A stretch of DNA of 64,000 nt from Rickettsiales bacterium (GTDB taxonomy: Bacteria; Pseudomonadota; Alphaproteobacteria; Rickettsiales; SXRF01), in NCBI GenBank assembly GCA_021299465.1, contig JAJTHB010000011.1:1-64000 (forward strand), read 5' to 3'. Shown here piece after piece: positions 51,924 through 60,854 of this stretch (positions are counted from its first letter, which is position 1; each line of letters starts with the position of its first letter). Position numbers and translations under genes: made by a program. The notes beneath the pieces were generated by a model that was not told the DNA's origin, ran no database searches, and was given only the letters and a program-made list of their open reading frames with translations.

Positions 51924-52310
51924 TCAATTATCGTTAGCACTCGCACCAGAAGTCGCATCGTTCACCACATCGGTGATCGCGGAGCGAGCAATGCGCAGCT
52001 TAACACCTTGCGCGACCTCAAGATGGACAATGTCATCACCTTCAAATTTATTGATGACACCAATTACACCACCTGCGGTAAGCACTTTGTTGCCCTTTGC
52101 CAGCTCTTTGAGCATTTTTTGATGCGTTTTCAGCTTACGCTGCTGAGGACGGATCAGGATAAAATAAAAGATAAAAAACAACATGCCAAGGATGAGGAGG
52201 TTATCCATCATCATCTTCTCAGCTGATAGCTCGTAAGGCGTGGTAACCGCTGGCTGGGTTGTGCCAGCAGTCGTTGTTGCAGGCGCGGGCTGCGTGTTGT
52301 CAGCGGCCAT
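51924..52310 (-). CDS. yajC: Preprotein translocase subunit YajC
   Basis: 128-residue accessory subunit of SecDF. An Ala/Thr/Pro-rich N-terminus (about 1-28) precedes one membrane helix (MDNLLILGMLFFIFYFILI, about 34-52), then the hallmark RPQQRKLKTHQKMLKELAKGNKVLTAGGVIGVINK. Separated from secD by 53 bases, the normal yajC-secD order. The N-terminal extension is longer than in E. coli YajC. It starts two bases after the rpmG stop. Confidence 0.93.
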   Translation of the reverse strand: MAADNTQPAPATTTAGTTQPAVTTPYELSAEKMMMDNLLILGMLFFIFYFILIRPQQRKLKTHQKMLKELAKGNKVLTAGGVIGVINKFEGDDIVHLEVAQGVKLRIARSAITDVVNDATSGASANDN

Positions 52311-52312
52311 AG

Positions 52313-52480
52313 CTATTTAATTTTTCCTTCGTTAAACACCACGTGTTTACGAACAACCGGATCATACTTCTTAAGTTTAAGCTTCTCGGTTTTGGTTTTT
52401 GGATTTTTCTTGGTCACGTAATAAAAACCGGTATCAGCGGAGCTAACCAGCTTAACCAGCAGAATGTTCTTTTTTGCCAT
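52313..52480 (-). CDS. rpmG: 50S ribosomal protein L33
   Basis: 55 residues with [39 protein letters not shown] and [14 protein letters not shown]. These are the L33 motifs. It has none of the four zinc-binding Cys, so it is the zinc-independent (C-minus) form. It begins a minus-strand run rpmG-yajC-secD-Mth938 with only two bases to yajC. Confidence 0.95.
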   Translation of the reverse strand: MAKKNILLVKLVSSADTGFYYVTKKNPKTKTEKLKLKKYDPVVRKHVVFNEGKIK

Positions 52481-52631
52481 ATGCCTATTCCTGAATAAAT
52501 GAGGCGCAGAGCATAGTCAGGGACATGCTACTGTCAAGTGCTAGTTGCGACATTTATCCACGGTTTGGCAGTGAGGTGCCAGATGGCTAAGCTATTGACT
52601 TTTTCATGATTTGGCTTTTGATTCACGCCTT

Positions 52632-53522
52632 ATGGCGCAAAAAATCAGAAAAGTGGTCTTTCCAGTTGGTGGCCTTGGCACAAGGTTCCTGCCTGCAACT
52701 AAATCCATGCCTAAAGAAATGCTGCCGGTTGTCAGCAAACCCCTCATTCACTATGCCTTTGAGGAAGCTAAAGCTGCGGGAATTGAGCAGTTTATTTTTG
52801 TCACTGGCCGTAACAAGGGTGCGATTGCTGATCATTTTGACCATGTCTATGAATTACAAAACGTCTTAAGCGCCAAAGATAAAAAATTTGAACTCGAGCA
52901 AACCAGCAGCTGGCTTCCGGAAGCAGGCAATATCCTGTTTACGCGCCAGCAGGAACCGCTGGGGCTTGGTCATGCCGTTTGGTGCGCGCGCCATTTGGTG
53001 GGTAACGAACCCTTCGCCGTGATACTGGCTGACGATCTGGTTCAATCCAATGTGCCCTGCCTTAAACAAATGGTGGATGCGCACGAAAGCGTTGGCGGCA
53101 ATATGCTTGGGGTGATGGATGTGCCCCGTGAGCAAACAAAAAGTTATGGTATCCTTGATATTGATAGTTCATCGAAGCCTGAAGATAGGCTGGTGAAAGC
53201 AAAAGCACTGGTTGAAAAGCCTGCACCAGAGGTTGCACCTTCGACACTATCCATTATCGGTCGCTATATTCTACAACCTCAGATTTTTGATGTACTTGGG
53301 CATCAGAAGGCTGGTGCTGGCGGCGAAATCCAGCTTACCGATGCTATTAATAGCACGGCAGGGGTGATTCCGACGCATGGTTTCCGCTTCGAGGGCACGC
53401 GATATGACTGCGGATCGGTGCCAGGCTATGTTGCAGCAAATGTGGCTTTTGCATTGCAGGATGATTCGCTGCGAGCGCCACTAACCACCCAGATTCAGCA
53501 GCTCCTGAAAGGTTTAGCATGA
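52632..53522 (+). CDS. galU: UTP-glucose-1-phosphate uridylyltransferase
   Basis: Makes UDP-glucose for envelope and capsule sugars. ATG 52632 gives the standard start AQKIRKVVFPVGGLGTRFLP; a TTG 21 bases upstream is rejected. Other marks are MLPVVSKPLIHYAFEEA near 30, the substrate block VILADDLVQ near 126, and GGEIQLTDAI near 235 with RYDCGSVPGY near 257. 296 residues, complete. The stop overlaps ugd (ATGA), so UDP-glucose synthesis and its oxidation to UDP-glucuronate are coupled. Confidence 0.95.
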   Translation: MAQKIRKVVFPVGGLGTRFLPATKSMPKEMLPVVSKPLIHYAFEEAKAAGIEQFIFVTGRNKGAIADHFDHVYELQNVLSAKDKKFELEQTSSWLPEAGNILFTRQQEPLGLGHAVWCARHLVGNEPFAVILADDLVQSNVPCLKQMVDAHESVGGNMLGVMDVPREQTKSYGILDIDSSSKPEDRLVKAKALVEKPAPEVAPSTLSIIGRYILQPQIFDVLGHQKAGAGGEIQLTDAINSTAGVIPTHGFRFEGTRYDCGSVPGYVAANVAFALQDDSLRAPLTTQIQQLLKGLA

Positions 53523-54886
53523 AAATCGCAGTCATTGGCACCGGTTATGTTGGGCTGGTATCGGGCGTTTGCCTGTCAGAGTTTGGTCAGCATGTGACTT
53601 GTGTCGATAAGCACAGTCAGAAGATCGCCCTGCTCCAGCAGCATGTAATGCCAATTTATGAGCCCGGGCTTGAGCAGATGGTGGAAAGCAACCGTAAGGC
53701 TGGACGGCTTTCTTTTTCAACCGATTTGAAGCAGGCTGTTGCCAATGCCGATCTGGTGATGATTGCAGTGGGCACGCCGCCGGATGAAAACGATGGTATG
53801 CCCGATATGCGCGCATTTGATGCGGCTGCTGAGGAAGTCGCTAAGGCACTTTCCAACTACACCGTGGTGGTGACCAAATCAACCGTGCCAATCGGAACCA
53901 ATCGTTCCTTGGCCAAACGCATTTCATCACTGAATCCAAATGCTGATTTCGATGTAGTTTCTAACCCTGAATTTTTGCGTGAGGGATCGGCGATTAAGGA
54001 TTTTATGTCGCCGGATCGTATCGTAGCAGGTGTGGATTCAAAACGCTCCCGCGATGTTATCGCTAAACTTTATGAACCGATTTGCTTAAACGGCGCGCAG
54101 CTTTTCTTTACCACCTTTGAAAGTTCTGAACTGGTAAAATACGCTTCCAACTGCATGCTAGCCGCACGCGTCGCATTTATTAACGAGATGGCCGATATTT
54201 GCGAAAAAACTGGCGCCAATATCCGTGATGTGGCGCGTGGCATTGGAATGGACAGTCGCATTGGCGATCAATTCCTTCGTCCTGGCCCTGGCTTTGGTGG
54301 CTCATGCTTTCCAAAAGATGCACTTGCTCTACAGCAAATGGCAAAGCGCGCAGGGTGCCACAGCCTGATGATCGATGCGATGATTGATGGCAATGAAGAA
54401 CGCAAAAAGCGTATGGCTGACAAAATAAGTATGGCTTGTGGTGGCAACATAAAAGACCAAACTATTGCTATTCTTGGTCTTACGTTTAAGCCAGGCACTG
54501 ATGATATGCGCGAAAGCCCAAGCCTGGTGATTCTGCCTTCATTACTGGAAAAGGGCGCAAAGCTGAAAGCCTACGATCCTGAAGGTATGAAAGAGGCAGC
54601 CAAGAATCTGCCTGCCGGCATAACGTTTGCTAACTCAGCCTATGATGCGATGAAAGATGCTGATGCGCTCGTCATCCTCACCGAATGGAATGAATTCCGC
54701 AGCCTGGATATGAAACAGGTGAAATCGCTGCTTAAGAAACCGCTCGTCATTGATTTACGCAATATCTACAAGCGACAGGATATGCAAAAATATGGGTTTC
54801 ATTATGTCTCTATCGGAAGACAGGATGTCGTGCCAGGCCAGCCATGGATAGCAGATCTAAATATTGACGACGAGAAGGCAGCCTAG
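53519..54886 (+). CDS. ugd: UDP-glucose 6-dehydrogenase
   Basis: Oxidises UDP-glucose to UDP-glucuronate in two NAD steps. The 455 residues contain the Rossmann motif [35 protein letters not shown] near 148, the catalytic Cys in [16 protein letters not shown] near 262 and a C-terminal block [18 protein letters not shown] near 318. It is complete. Behind galU it supplies uronic-acid precursors for capsule, lipid A or lipopolysaccharide. The stop overlaps by four bases the stop of the convergent queF. Confidence 0.95.
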   Translation: MKIAVIGTGYVGLVSGVCLSEFGQHVTCVDKHSQKIALLQQHVMPIYEPGLEQMVESNRKAGRLSFSTDLKQAVANADLVMIAVGTPPDENDGMPDMRAFDAAAEEVAKALSNYTVVVTKSTVPIGTNRSLAKRISSLNPNADFDVVSNPEFLREGSAIKDFMSPDRIVAGVDSKRSRDVIAKLYEPICLNGAQLFFTTFESSELVKYASNCMLAARVAFINEMADICEKTGANIRDVARGIGMDSRIGDQFLRPGPGFGGSCFPKDALALQQMAKRAGCHSLMIDAMIDGNEERKKRMADKISMACGGNIKDQTIAILGLTFKPGTDDMRESPSLVILPSLLEKGAKLKAYDPEGMKEAAKNLPAGITFANSAYDAMKDADALVILTEWNEFRSLDMKQVKSLLKKPLVIDLRNIYKRQDMQKYGFHYVSIGRQDVVPGQPWIADLNIDDEKAA

Positions 54887-55332
54887 CCGCGGCCGCGATA
54901 AGCCGGCACATCCTGCGCTGGAATCCATACGCCTTTTGGTGCATCACCACTCTGATAAAATATATCGATCGGGATACCCCCCCTTGGGTACCAATACCCA
55001 CCCATACGCAGCCATTTTGGCTTAGCCTCTTTAATCAGGCGCTTCGCAATCGCAACGGTGCAATCTTCATGAAATGCGCCGTGATTCCTGAACGACCCAA
55101 GAAAAAGCTTCAGCGCTTTACTTTCTATCAAATTATCTTTGGGTATGTAATCAATCACCAGATGAGCAAAATCTGGCTGGCCGGTAATCGGGCAGATGGA
55201 AGTAAATTCGGGGCACACAAAGCGCACAACATAATCTGTGCCCTTATGCGGGTTAGCCACAATTTCTAAAAGCGCTTCTTCAGGCGATGCAGGCAGCGCC
55301 GATTGTTTGCCAAGTTGTTTAAGTTTCTTCAT
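54883..55332 (-). CDS. queF: NADPH-dependent 7-cyano-7-deazaguanine reductase (type I QueF)
   Basis: Last free-base step of queuosine synthesis, reducing preQ0 to preQ1 for tRNA. The 149-residue length is the short unimodular type. The active-site Cys and Asp lie in [14 protein letters not shown] near 45; substrate block [20 protein letters not shown] near 70 and [17 protein letters not shown] near 113 follow. Other queuosine genes are not in the window. It follows the FkbM gene by 24 bases, yet is a housekeeping gene and seems unrelated to that cassette. Confidence 0.94.
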   Translation of the reverse strand: MKKLKQLGKQSALPASPEEALLEIVANPHKGTDYVVRFVCPEFTSICPITGQPDFAHLVIDYIPKDNLIESKALKLFLGSFRNHGAFHEDCTVAIAKRLIKEAKPKWLRMGGYWYPRGGIPIDIFYQSGDAPKGVWIPAQDVPAYRGRG

Positions 55333-55356
55333 GCAGAGCTTGTAGCAGCGCAGGGG

Positions 55357-56016
55357 CTAGGCTGCAAGGCCTTCGGATTGAAGTTTATCAATCTCATTAA
55401 TACGAAGCCGGTGATAATTGCGGCCAGCAAACTGCTTCAGACGTTTTTTCATATCACTTTTAAGCATAGCATATTGAGGCAAATGGTGCAGTTCCAGCCT
55501 CAAATACTCAACTTTTTCATCGAGCAATTCGCTATTTAACAAAGCATCCCACTCTCCACCCTCGCAATCCAATTTCAAACATTTTACCTGCTCATGCTGC
55601 GTAAGGATTTCATCCAGCTTAAGTGTTCTAACTTTCTCTAAATCTGAAATAGCCAGCTTCATTGGGTAGTGTGATGACGAGCAAAAATCCTTATCACACC
55701 GATATTGCAGCCATTCATGTTCACCGCTTCCAACTGCGAGGCGATAAGCCGTAATGTTAGAAAATGGCGCAATATTCTCAGTCAGGTAAGAATAGGTTTT
55801 AGCTGCTGGCTCATAGGCATAAATCTGAACGTCCGGATGATGCGCGGCAACGTAGCAACTAAACAGTCCGATATGCGCACCGATATCAAGCACAACATCG
55901 CCTGCATTAAAATCGATAGCGGCCATGTCATAGCAATCATTTTGTATTTCACCCAGTACCTGAGCGAAATTATCACCGGCTATCTTGATATCGTGTTTTC
56001 CCAGACGATACTTCAT
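55357..56016 (-). CDS. FkbM-family methyltransferase
   Basis: 219-residue SAM-dependent methyltransferase. Motif I is VVLDIGAHIGLFSCYVAAHH near 38, YAYEPAAKTYSYLTENI near 64, and the FkbM hallmark LKLDCEGGEWDALL near 148. FkbM enzymes methylate sugar or polyketide hydroxyls and are common in glycan clusters. The start overlaps the previous gene by four bases. It is the last gene of the coupled cassette, so it likely caps or modifies the sugar added by the glycosyltransferase; that is inference. Confidence 0.85.
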   Translation of the reverse strand: MKYRLGKHDIKIAGDNFAQVLGEIQNDCYDMAAIDFNAGDVVLDIGAHIGLFSCYVAAHHPDVQIYAYEPAAKTYSYLTENIAPFSNITAYRLAVGSGEHEWLQYRCDKDFCSSSHYPMKLAISDLEKVRTLKLDEILTQHEQVKCLKLDCEGGEWDALLNSELLDEKVEYLRLELHHLPQYAMLKSDMKKRLKQFAGRNYHRLRINEIDKLQSEGLAA

Positions 56017-56360
56017 TCGGCCGCCTCGATGATACTACCGGCGTCTACCAGATTATTTTGCTGAAGATATTCATAAAGCGATTGCATCAGGTTTCGGTGT
56101 GCAACTTTTTGCGCCTGGGTTACTTCATCAATTTGCAAGCGCACAAATGATGAGCCAAGCGGAACCTGCTTGCCTTGCTCATTAAATGTCTTGATTTCAG
56201 TGCCATTATGCTCACATGCCGCAACATACATACTAAGATGCGGCTCAAAAATGGCGTTCTCGCGATTGGTCTCCATATCAATACGAAAGATGTTTAAGTG
56301 TTGATAGCTAATGCCGCTTTGGCTAAGCGGCGTACTGAGTTGGTAGATGATGCTCGGCAT
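56013..56360 (-). CDS. Unknown protein between glycosyltransferase and FkbM methyltransferase
   Basis: 115 residues, no family recognised. Starts MPSIIYQLSTPLSQSGISYQ, with a middle of alternating polar and hydrophobic residues (beta-like) and a helical end (SLYEYLQQNNLVDAGSIIE). The size and layout resemble small phage tail or baseplate chaperone-like proteins, but that is a weak impression. It overlaps the glycosyltransferase by 38 bases and the methyltransferase by four, so it belongs to the same cassette. Confidence 0.6.
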   Translation of the reverse strand: MPSIIYQLSTPLSQSGISYQHLNIFRIDMETNRENAIFEPHLSMYVAACEHNGTEIKTFNEQGKQVPLGSSFVRLQIDEVTQAQKVAHRNLMQSLYEYLQQNNLVDAGSIIEAAE

Positions 56361-57507
56361 GAATTCTCCTGTAAAATGCTAGGTAATCGTTGGCTGCGCG
56401 CGCCCAATTATAATATTGAGCGGTTGCATATGCGTTTTTAATTTTTTGTTCACTACGTTGATGCTTAACAATAGCCTCCACCAAGCTCTCAGCGGTAGGT
56501 TGGCAAAGATCGCTATTGCCTGCATGGCAATAATCCGAAAGCCCACAAATACCTGTCGTTATCAGTGGCACCTTGGCCGCCATAGCTTCAAGTGCGGTAA
56601 TTTCAAATGGTGCAAAATTAATACTTGGCACCAGTGCTAGGGTTGATGATTTCAGGTATCCAAACTGCTTACACATGGGAAAATCATTAAACCATGTGAT
56701 GTTATCAAGCACATATTGCGCTGATTTCATCTCGCGTGATAGCGGTGTGTAGTCCTTGTGATCATTGCTGATTGTTGAAAAAATCAAAAAATGATAGTTC
56801 GGTAACCTACGAGCAGCCTCAAGTATTAACTTAAGACCTTTGCTTTCAACCAAGCGACCACAAAAATAAACCGGCTTTCTGCCAGAAACCAGACCTGATA
56901 GGTCAACAGCAGGCTGCTCACCAATAGCTTGCACATCGACACCATTGGCGATGATTGCGCAAGGTCTATGCGGCATAAGTGAATCCAGCGAAAAGAGTTT
57001 GTTTATGCGCTGTGCATAGGCATGCGAGACAAATGTCTGATAACATTCCCTGATGACAGCAGCCTCTAGCATTGCTTCCTGAGAACTAACGCGGTTCCAG
57101 CCCTGCCAGCCAATATTTTCAGATAGAAATGATAGATGGTGTGTGTAAACAATGGGGCAATTAAACATTGCTCTTGCCTGCTCCGCAACGGGCCAAAGCC
57201 ATGAATCATGCAGATGAATGATATCAAATTTCTCACTGCGCAGATGCTTGCAAAGCTCCAGAGACATCGCCTGCCAAATTGTTTTTTGGTAGGCCATATC
57301 GACGCCTTTGAAGTTAGAATCCGTTATTTTAGCGCAAATGATATTTCTTCCATCATCAAACCTGCCCCCATCTTCATTGGATTCATCAAAACAAAGAATA
57401 TGAATACGAACTTCTTTCGCCTGAAAGGCTGTAATATGGTGAAGCGCCACACCAAGTCCGCCAGTTGGCGCATTTGGATTGTTAATCGCAATATGCAGAA
57501 TATTCAT
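56323..57507 (-). CDS. Glycosyltransferase family 4 protein
   Basis: 394-residue GT-B enzyme. N-domain LHIAINNPNAPTGGLGVALH near 4 (glycine loop), DIIHLHDSWLWPVAEQARAMF near 96, then C-domain KPVYFCGRLVESKGLKLILE near 222 and the donor-binding E-x7-E motif INFAPFEITALEAMAAKVP near 322. All marks of a retaining GT4 are intact. Acceptor unknown. It is four bases from the tail-fibre-like gene (ATGA) and overlaps the next gene by 38 bases, so it is translated with them. Confidence 0.88.
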   Translation of the reverse strand: MNILHIAINNPNAPTGGLGVALHHITAFQAKEVRIHILCFDESNEDGGRFDDGRNIICAKITDSNFKGVDMAYQKTIWQAMSLELCKHLRSEKFDIIHLHDSWLWPVAEQARAMFNCPIVYTHHLSFLSENIGWQGWNRVSSQEAMLEAAVIRECYQTFVSHAYAQRINKLFSLDSLMPHRPCAIIANGVDVQAIGEQPAVDLSGLVSGRKPVYFCGRLVESKGLKLILEAARRLPNYHFLIFSTISNDHKDYTPLSREMKSAQYVLDNITWFNDFPMCKQFGYLKSSTLALVPSINFAPFEITALEAMAAKVPLITTGICGLSDYCHAGNSDLCQPTAESLVEAIVKHQRSEQKIKNAYATAQYYNWARAANDYLAFYRRIHAEHHLPTQYAA

Positions 57508-58304
57508 GCGTTGACCTGATCACCGCGCCATAAAAACCAACGCATACGGGTATTAATCGTACGGCTTAGCGATGTAAAATTACGCCAGACAATCTCAATT
57601 GCACTGCCATTGATTCGCACAGAGTTAATGCGGATTTCATAGGTATTGGTGCTGCCAGCAAAAATGTTGTCAGTGAGATGGCCATCGAATATCGAAAGCC
57701 TAACCCTTGCACCTGCTATCCATGCGCCAGCCGCCGTGTAAAATGGATTACCACCAAGCCCTGCGGCTTTATTAGTTTCCGTTGAGAAAATAATCAGCGC
57801 ACCACAATTTAAACCAGGGTTGTTATCACGCACCATCAGGATGCCATGAGTCCAGCTGGCGCTGTTAAGCGGGATGGACTGAAGAAATGTAGAAGATGCC
57901 GAGATTGTCTGGTTAATTGACGTTTCTCCTGCAGTACTGAGACCATGCTGAAACCCAATCATATCTCGTATCTGGGGTGTGGTTAGCGCCTCGATATCAC
58001 CGATCCCCGCGCCCTGCCTGCCAAGGATTGTCTGGCTTGCAATATCAGCAATATTAGCAAATGGCAGATTGCCTGCTACTTGTGTTGCTAAATCGACCTC
58101 CCCCCAAACCGTATCAAAATCTGTTTTTGAATTTTTTGATAATAGCTGGCCTGCTGTCCCACCTGCTGGAACTCCCTGCCCTGCTGGCCCCTGCAGGCCC
58201 TCGCTAACCAAGGATATGTGATCTTCAACCGCCACAGCTATCGATGGTTGATTAACCAATATCGTCTGAGTATTTGAAACTGCTGTAACAATTGTTTCGC
58301 TCAT
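57504..58304 (-). CDS. Phage tail-fibre-like protein
   Basis: 266 residues. The segment SEGLQGPAGQGVPAGGTAGQ followed by LLSKNSKTDFDTVWG is the collagen-like and repeat-like signature of phage tail fibres, and DLATQVAGNLPFANIADIAS continues that pattern. The C-terminal half (about 120-266) is a beta-rich domain with WRNFTSLSRTINTRMRWFLW, unrecognised. No other phage structural genes surround it, so it is a domesticated or stray fibre. It overlaps its neighbours by four bases on each side. Confidence 0.8.
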   Translation of the reverse strand: MSETIVTAVSNTQTILVNQPSIAVAVEDHISLVSEGLQGPAGQGVPAGGTAGQLLSKNSKTDFDTVWGEVDLATQVAGNLPFANIADIASQTILGRQGAGIGDIEALTTPQIRDMIGFQHGLSTAGETSINQTISASSTFLQSIPLNSASWTHGILMVRDNNPGLNCGALIIFSTETNKAAGLGGNPFYTAAGAWIAGARVRLSIFDGHLTDNIFAGSTNTYEIRINSVRINGSAIEIVWRNFTSLSRTINTRMRWFLWRGDQVNA

Positions 58305-58657
58305 CTTGTGACCTCAGGGCTCACCACGATATTACCCTGTAGTAAGCGAGTCACTTTAGCCGCGCCATCGACCAGCTCTAAATCATAAACTCCATTGATG
58401 GGGCTGAGTAGAGCCGTCTGCGAGTCGCTCATGTTAAGCGTAATGGTACCTGCCGCGCCACCAAGCGTGATGCCACCATTCGTATTGGTTAAGTTGATAA
58501 AAGGCGAAGATGCATCAATACTGCTTCTTGCCATCATACGCGCGCTATAACCCGTCAAATTGATTGGGTTGTTAGCCTGGTCTTTCCAGGTGAATTGCTG
58601 ATTATAGGTCGCACCTTGGTAGATAGTAATATCATACTGGCCTGGTGAAATGGTCAT
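58301..58657 (-). CDS. Phage baseplate/tail-adaptor-like protein
   Basis: 118 residues with YDITIYQGATYNQQFTWKDQ and NPINLTGYSARMMARSS, a pattern common in small phage proteins next to tail fibres, often an N-terminal fibre-support domain. Predominantly beta. Ribosome site GGAGG precedes ATG 58657. It begins the five-gene minus-strand cassette. The 140-base gap to the ABC-F gene is shared with that divergent gene. Confidence 0.75.
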   Translation of the reverse strand: MTISPGQYDITIYQGATYNQQFTWKDQANNPINLTGYSARMMARSSIDASSPFINLTNTNGGITLGGAAGTITLNMSDSQTALLSPINGVYDLELVDGAAKVTRLLQGNIVVSPEVTR

Positions 58658-58797
58658 GGTTCCTCCGCTGGTTGACCTAACGGTATGAAGGAGCGCCTTG
58701 CTCAGGAAGGGGGAAAAATATAATTGGCTATTGAAATTGACGTATCGCGCGTAAAACTATAGGTTTCGCGCCTTCTAAAGGCTAAGGACAGTGCCGC

Positions 58798-60639
58798 ATG
58801 CTTTTTATTCAAGATTTAACGTACCGCATCGCCGGCAGAGTGTTACTCGATAAAGCATCGGTCTCTATTCCTGCTGGCTACCGCGTGGGTCTGGTAGGAC
58901 CCAACGGTACTGGCAAGTCCACCCTATTTAAACTCATCTCTGGTGAGTTGAGCGCTGATGGCGGCGAGATTACACTACTCAAAGGCGCACAGATGGGGAT
59001 GGTTCGTCAGGATCTACCCGATGATGATACCACCCTGATTGATATTGTACTGGCTGCTGATCTTGAACGTGCGGACCTCCTTAAAGAAGCAGAAACGACC
59101 GAAGACGCAGAACGCATCGGTTACATTTACACTAGGCTGGAAGAAATCCGCGCTTATGACGCCCCTGCCCGCGCCGCAACCATTCTTGCAGGCCTTGGTT
59201 TTAACGAACAGGCGCAGAATAGCCCGATTTCGTCTTTCTCCGGCGGTTGGCGAGCACGGGTGGCATTGGCGGCAGCGCTGTTTCGTGAGCCGAATTTACT
59301 GCTGCTTGATGAGCCCACCAACCATCTCGATTTTGAGGCAATGGTCTGGCTTGAAAACTTCCTGATTCGCTATCCACATACGCTGGTGATTATCAGTCAT
59401 GACCGCGATATCCTGAACAAAACCACCAATCATATCGTGCATTTAGAGAACCAGAAACTGACGCTTTATACCGGTAATTATGATTATTTTGAGCGTAAGC
59501 GCGCAGAGCAGCGGCTCGGCCAGCAGGCGCTACGCGAAAAACAACTGGCGCAAAAAGCGCATATGATGAAATTCGTTGAACGCTTCAAGGCCAAGGCCAG
59601 CAAAGCGCGGCAAGCGCAAAGCCGCCTTAAGATGATCGAGAAGATGGATATTGTCGATGCGGTTATGGCTGAGCGCGTAACAGCTTTTACCTTCCCGCAG
59701 CCTGACGAAGAAAAATCACCGATGATTGTGCTGGAACGCGTAGATACTGGGTATAGCGCCGAAAAGCCGGTCTTAAAAAACCTTGAGCTTCGTATCGATG
59801 CCGATGATCGTATTGCGCTGCTCGGCGCCAACGGTAACGGTAAATCGACCCTCATGAAGCTAATTTCCGGCAGGCTTGATCCGCTTAAAGGACAGATCCA
59901 TAAATCTGGGCGACTACGTGTAGGATATTTCGCACAGTTTCAAACCGATGAGTTAGACACCGATCAAACGCCTTTTGAAATCATGCGTCGCGCCATGAAA
60001 GGTTCGCCGGAAGCCAAAGTGCGCGCTGCGATTAGCAAGTTTGGTTTCGATAAATTCAAGGCTGATACTAAAATTGGCGAACTCTCAGGAGGCGAGAAAG
60101 CGCGCCTGCTCTTTTGCCTGATGAGCTTTGATGCGCCGCATATCATGCTTCTTGATGAACCAACCAACCATCTTGATATCGATGCGCGCGAGGCGCTGAT
60201 GCAGGCACTTAACAACTATGAAGGCGCGGTAATTTTGGTGAGCCATGACCCGCATCTGGTAGAGTGTGTAGCCGATCGGCTGTGGCTGGTGGCCGATGGC
60301 ACCTGCAAACCCTATGATGATGATCTGGATGCTTACCGCGAGCTGGTCATCCAGCAGCGAAGGCGTGAAAAAGAAGCAGGAAAACAGGAAGCCAAAAGTA
60401 GAAAATCTTCCAGCGAGAAAAATATGTCGCCTGCTGATCTGGAAAAAGAAGCAGCAAGGCTAGAGGTTCTTATCAAAGGTCTTAACCGTGAAAAAGAGCA
60501 GCTCGAAAGCGAGATGGCGGATTGCCATGCTTCTGGTGACTCCAAGAACATTAAAAATCTGAATATCAAAATCAGCAAAACAGAGAAGAAGCTATTGGCA
60601 GCCGAAAGTGAGCTAACAGCCATCATTTCGAGACTGTAA
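58798..60639 (+). CDS. ABC-F family ATP-binding protein (Uup-like)
   Basis: Soluble 613-residue protein with two ABC cassettes: P-loops GLVGPNGTGKSTL near 34 and ALLGANGNGKSTL near 340, signatures SSFSGGWRARVALAAAL near 147 and ELSGGEKARLLFCLM near 425, and Walker B LLLLDEPTNHLDF and IMLLDEPTNHLDI. The linker between them carries the YERKRAEQR region. A C-terminal coiled coil (about 545-605, LEKEAARLEVLIKGL) is the Uup/EF3-type tail. ABC-F proteins act on ribosomes or in DNA-precise excision (Uup). Complete. The gene runs toward the tRNA-His on the other strand. Confidence 0.92.
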   Translation: MLFIQDLTYRIAGRVLLDKASVSIPAGYRVGLVGPNGTGKSTLFKLISGELSADGGEITLLKGAQMGMVRQDLPDDDTTLIDIVLAADLERADLLKEAETTEDAERIGYIYTRLEEIRAYDAPARAATILAGLGFNEQAQNSPISSFSGGWRARVALAAALFREPNLLLLDEPTNHLDFEAMVWLENFLIRYPHTLVIISHDRDILNKTTNHIVHLENQKLTLYTGNYDYFERKRAEQRLGQQALREKQLAQKAHMMKFVERFKAKASKARQAQSRLKMIEKMDIVDAVMAERVTAFTFPQPDEEKSPMIVLERVDTGYSAEKPVLKNLELRIDADDRIALLGANGNGKSTLMKLISGRLDPLKGQIHKSGRLRVGYFAQFQTDELDTDQTPFEIMRRAMKGSPEAKVRAAISKFGFDKFKADTKIGELSGGEKARLLFCLMSFDAPHIMLLDEPTNHLDIDAREALMQALNNYEGAVILVSHDPHLVECVADRLWLVADGTCKPYDDDLDAYRELVIQQRRREKEAGKQEAKSRKSSSEKNMSPADLEKEAARLEVLIKGLNREKEQLESEMADCHASGDSKNIKNLNIKISKTEKKLLAAESELTAIISRL

Positions 60640-60646
60640 AAAGAAA

Positions 60647-60724
60647 TGGGGCGAATGAGGGGACTTGAACCCCCGACATCCAGAATCACAATCTGGCGCT
60701 CTAACCAACTGAGCTACATCCGCC
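60647..60724 (-). tRNA. tRNA-His (anticodon GTG), CCA encoded
   Basis: Minus strand from 60724 to 60647. The acceptor pairs as GCGGATG with CATTCGC, and an extra 5' G (G-1) faces the discriminator C, the identity element of tRNA-His. Anticodon loop TTGTGAT with anticodon GTG on the stem CCAGA/TCTGG; T-arm GGGGGTTCAAGTCCCCT. The 3' CCA is encoded. A T-rich stretch (TTTCTTTTT) follows. Confidence 0.97.
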
Positions 60725-60732
60725 ATAACTTT

Positions 60733-60779
60733 ATCCCCGCGTACGCGGGGATCCTGACCTATAAACATGTATTGTCAGG
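60733..60779. repeat. Palindromes between tRNA-His and coaD
   Basis: ATCCCCGCGTACGCGGGGAT at 60733-60752 is a perfect 20-base palindrome. A second arm pair CCTGAC (60753-60758) and GTCAGG (60774-60779) follows directly around a 15-base loop. The first resembles the palindrome at 6291-6316. Confidence 0.7.
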
Positions 60780-60831
60780 GGGCTTATGCATAAGTTCAAG
60801 AATCTTAAAGGTCAAGTCCGATAAGCAAAAT

Positions 60832-60851
60832 ATCCCTGCCTTCGCAGGGAT
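60832..60851 (-). terminator. Terminator-like palindrome after coaD
   Basis: ATCCCTGC (60832-60839), loop CTTC, GCAGGGAT (60844-60851): perfect 8-bp stem four bases past the coaD stop on the minus strand, followed in that strand by ATTTTG. It has the terminator position, but it also belongs to the local palindrome family. Confidence 0.55.
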
Positions 60852-60854
60852 TTA

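Noticed and set aside
57504-58657. A complete prophage
   Set aside because: Only two tail-like genes are present; no integrase, capsid, portal or terminase lies nearby and both flanks are housekeeping genes.
60753-60831. A small RNA gene between tRNA-His and coaD
   Set aside because: Only the hairpins are visible; there is no conserved RNA pattern I can name and no promoter.
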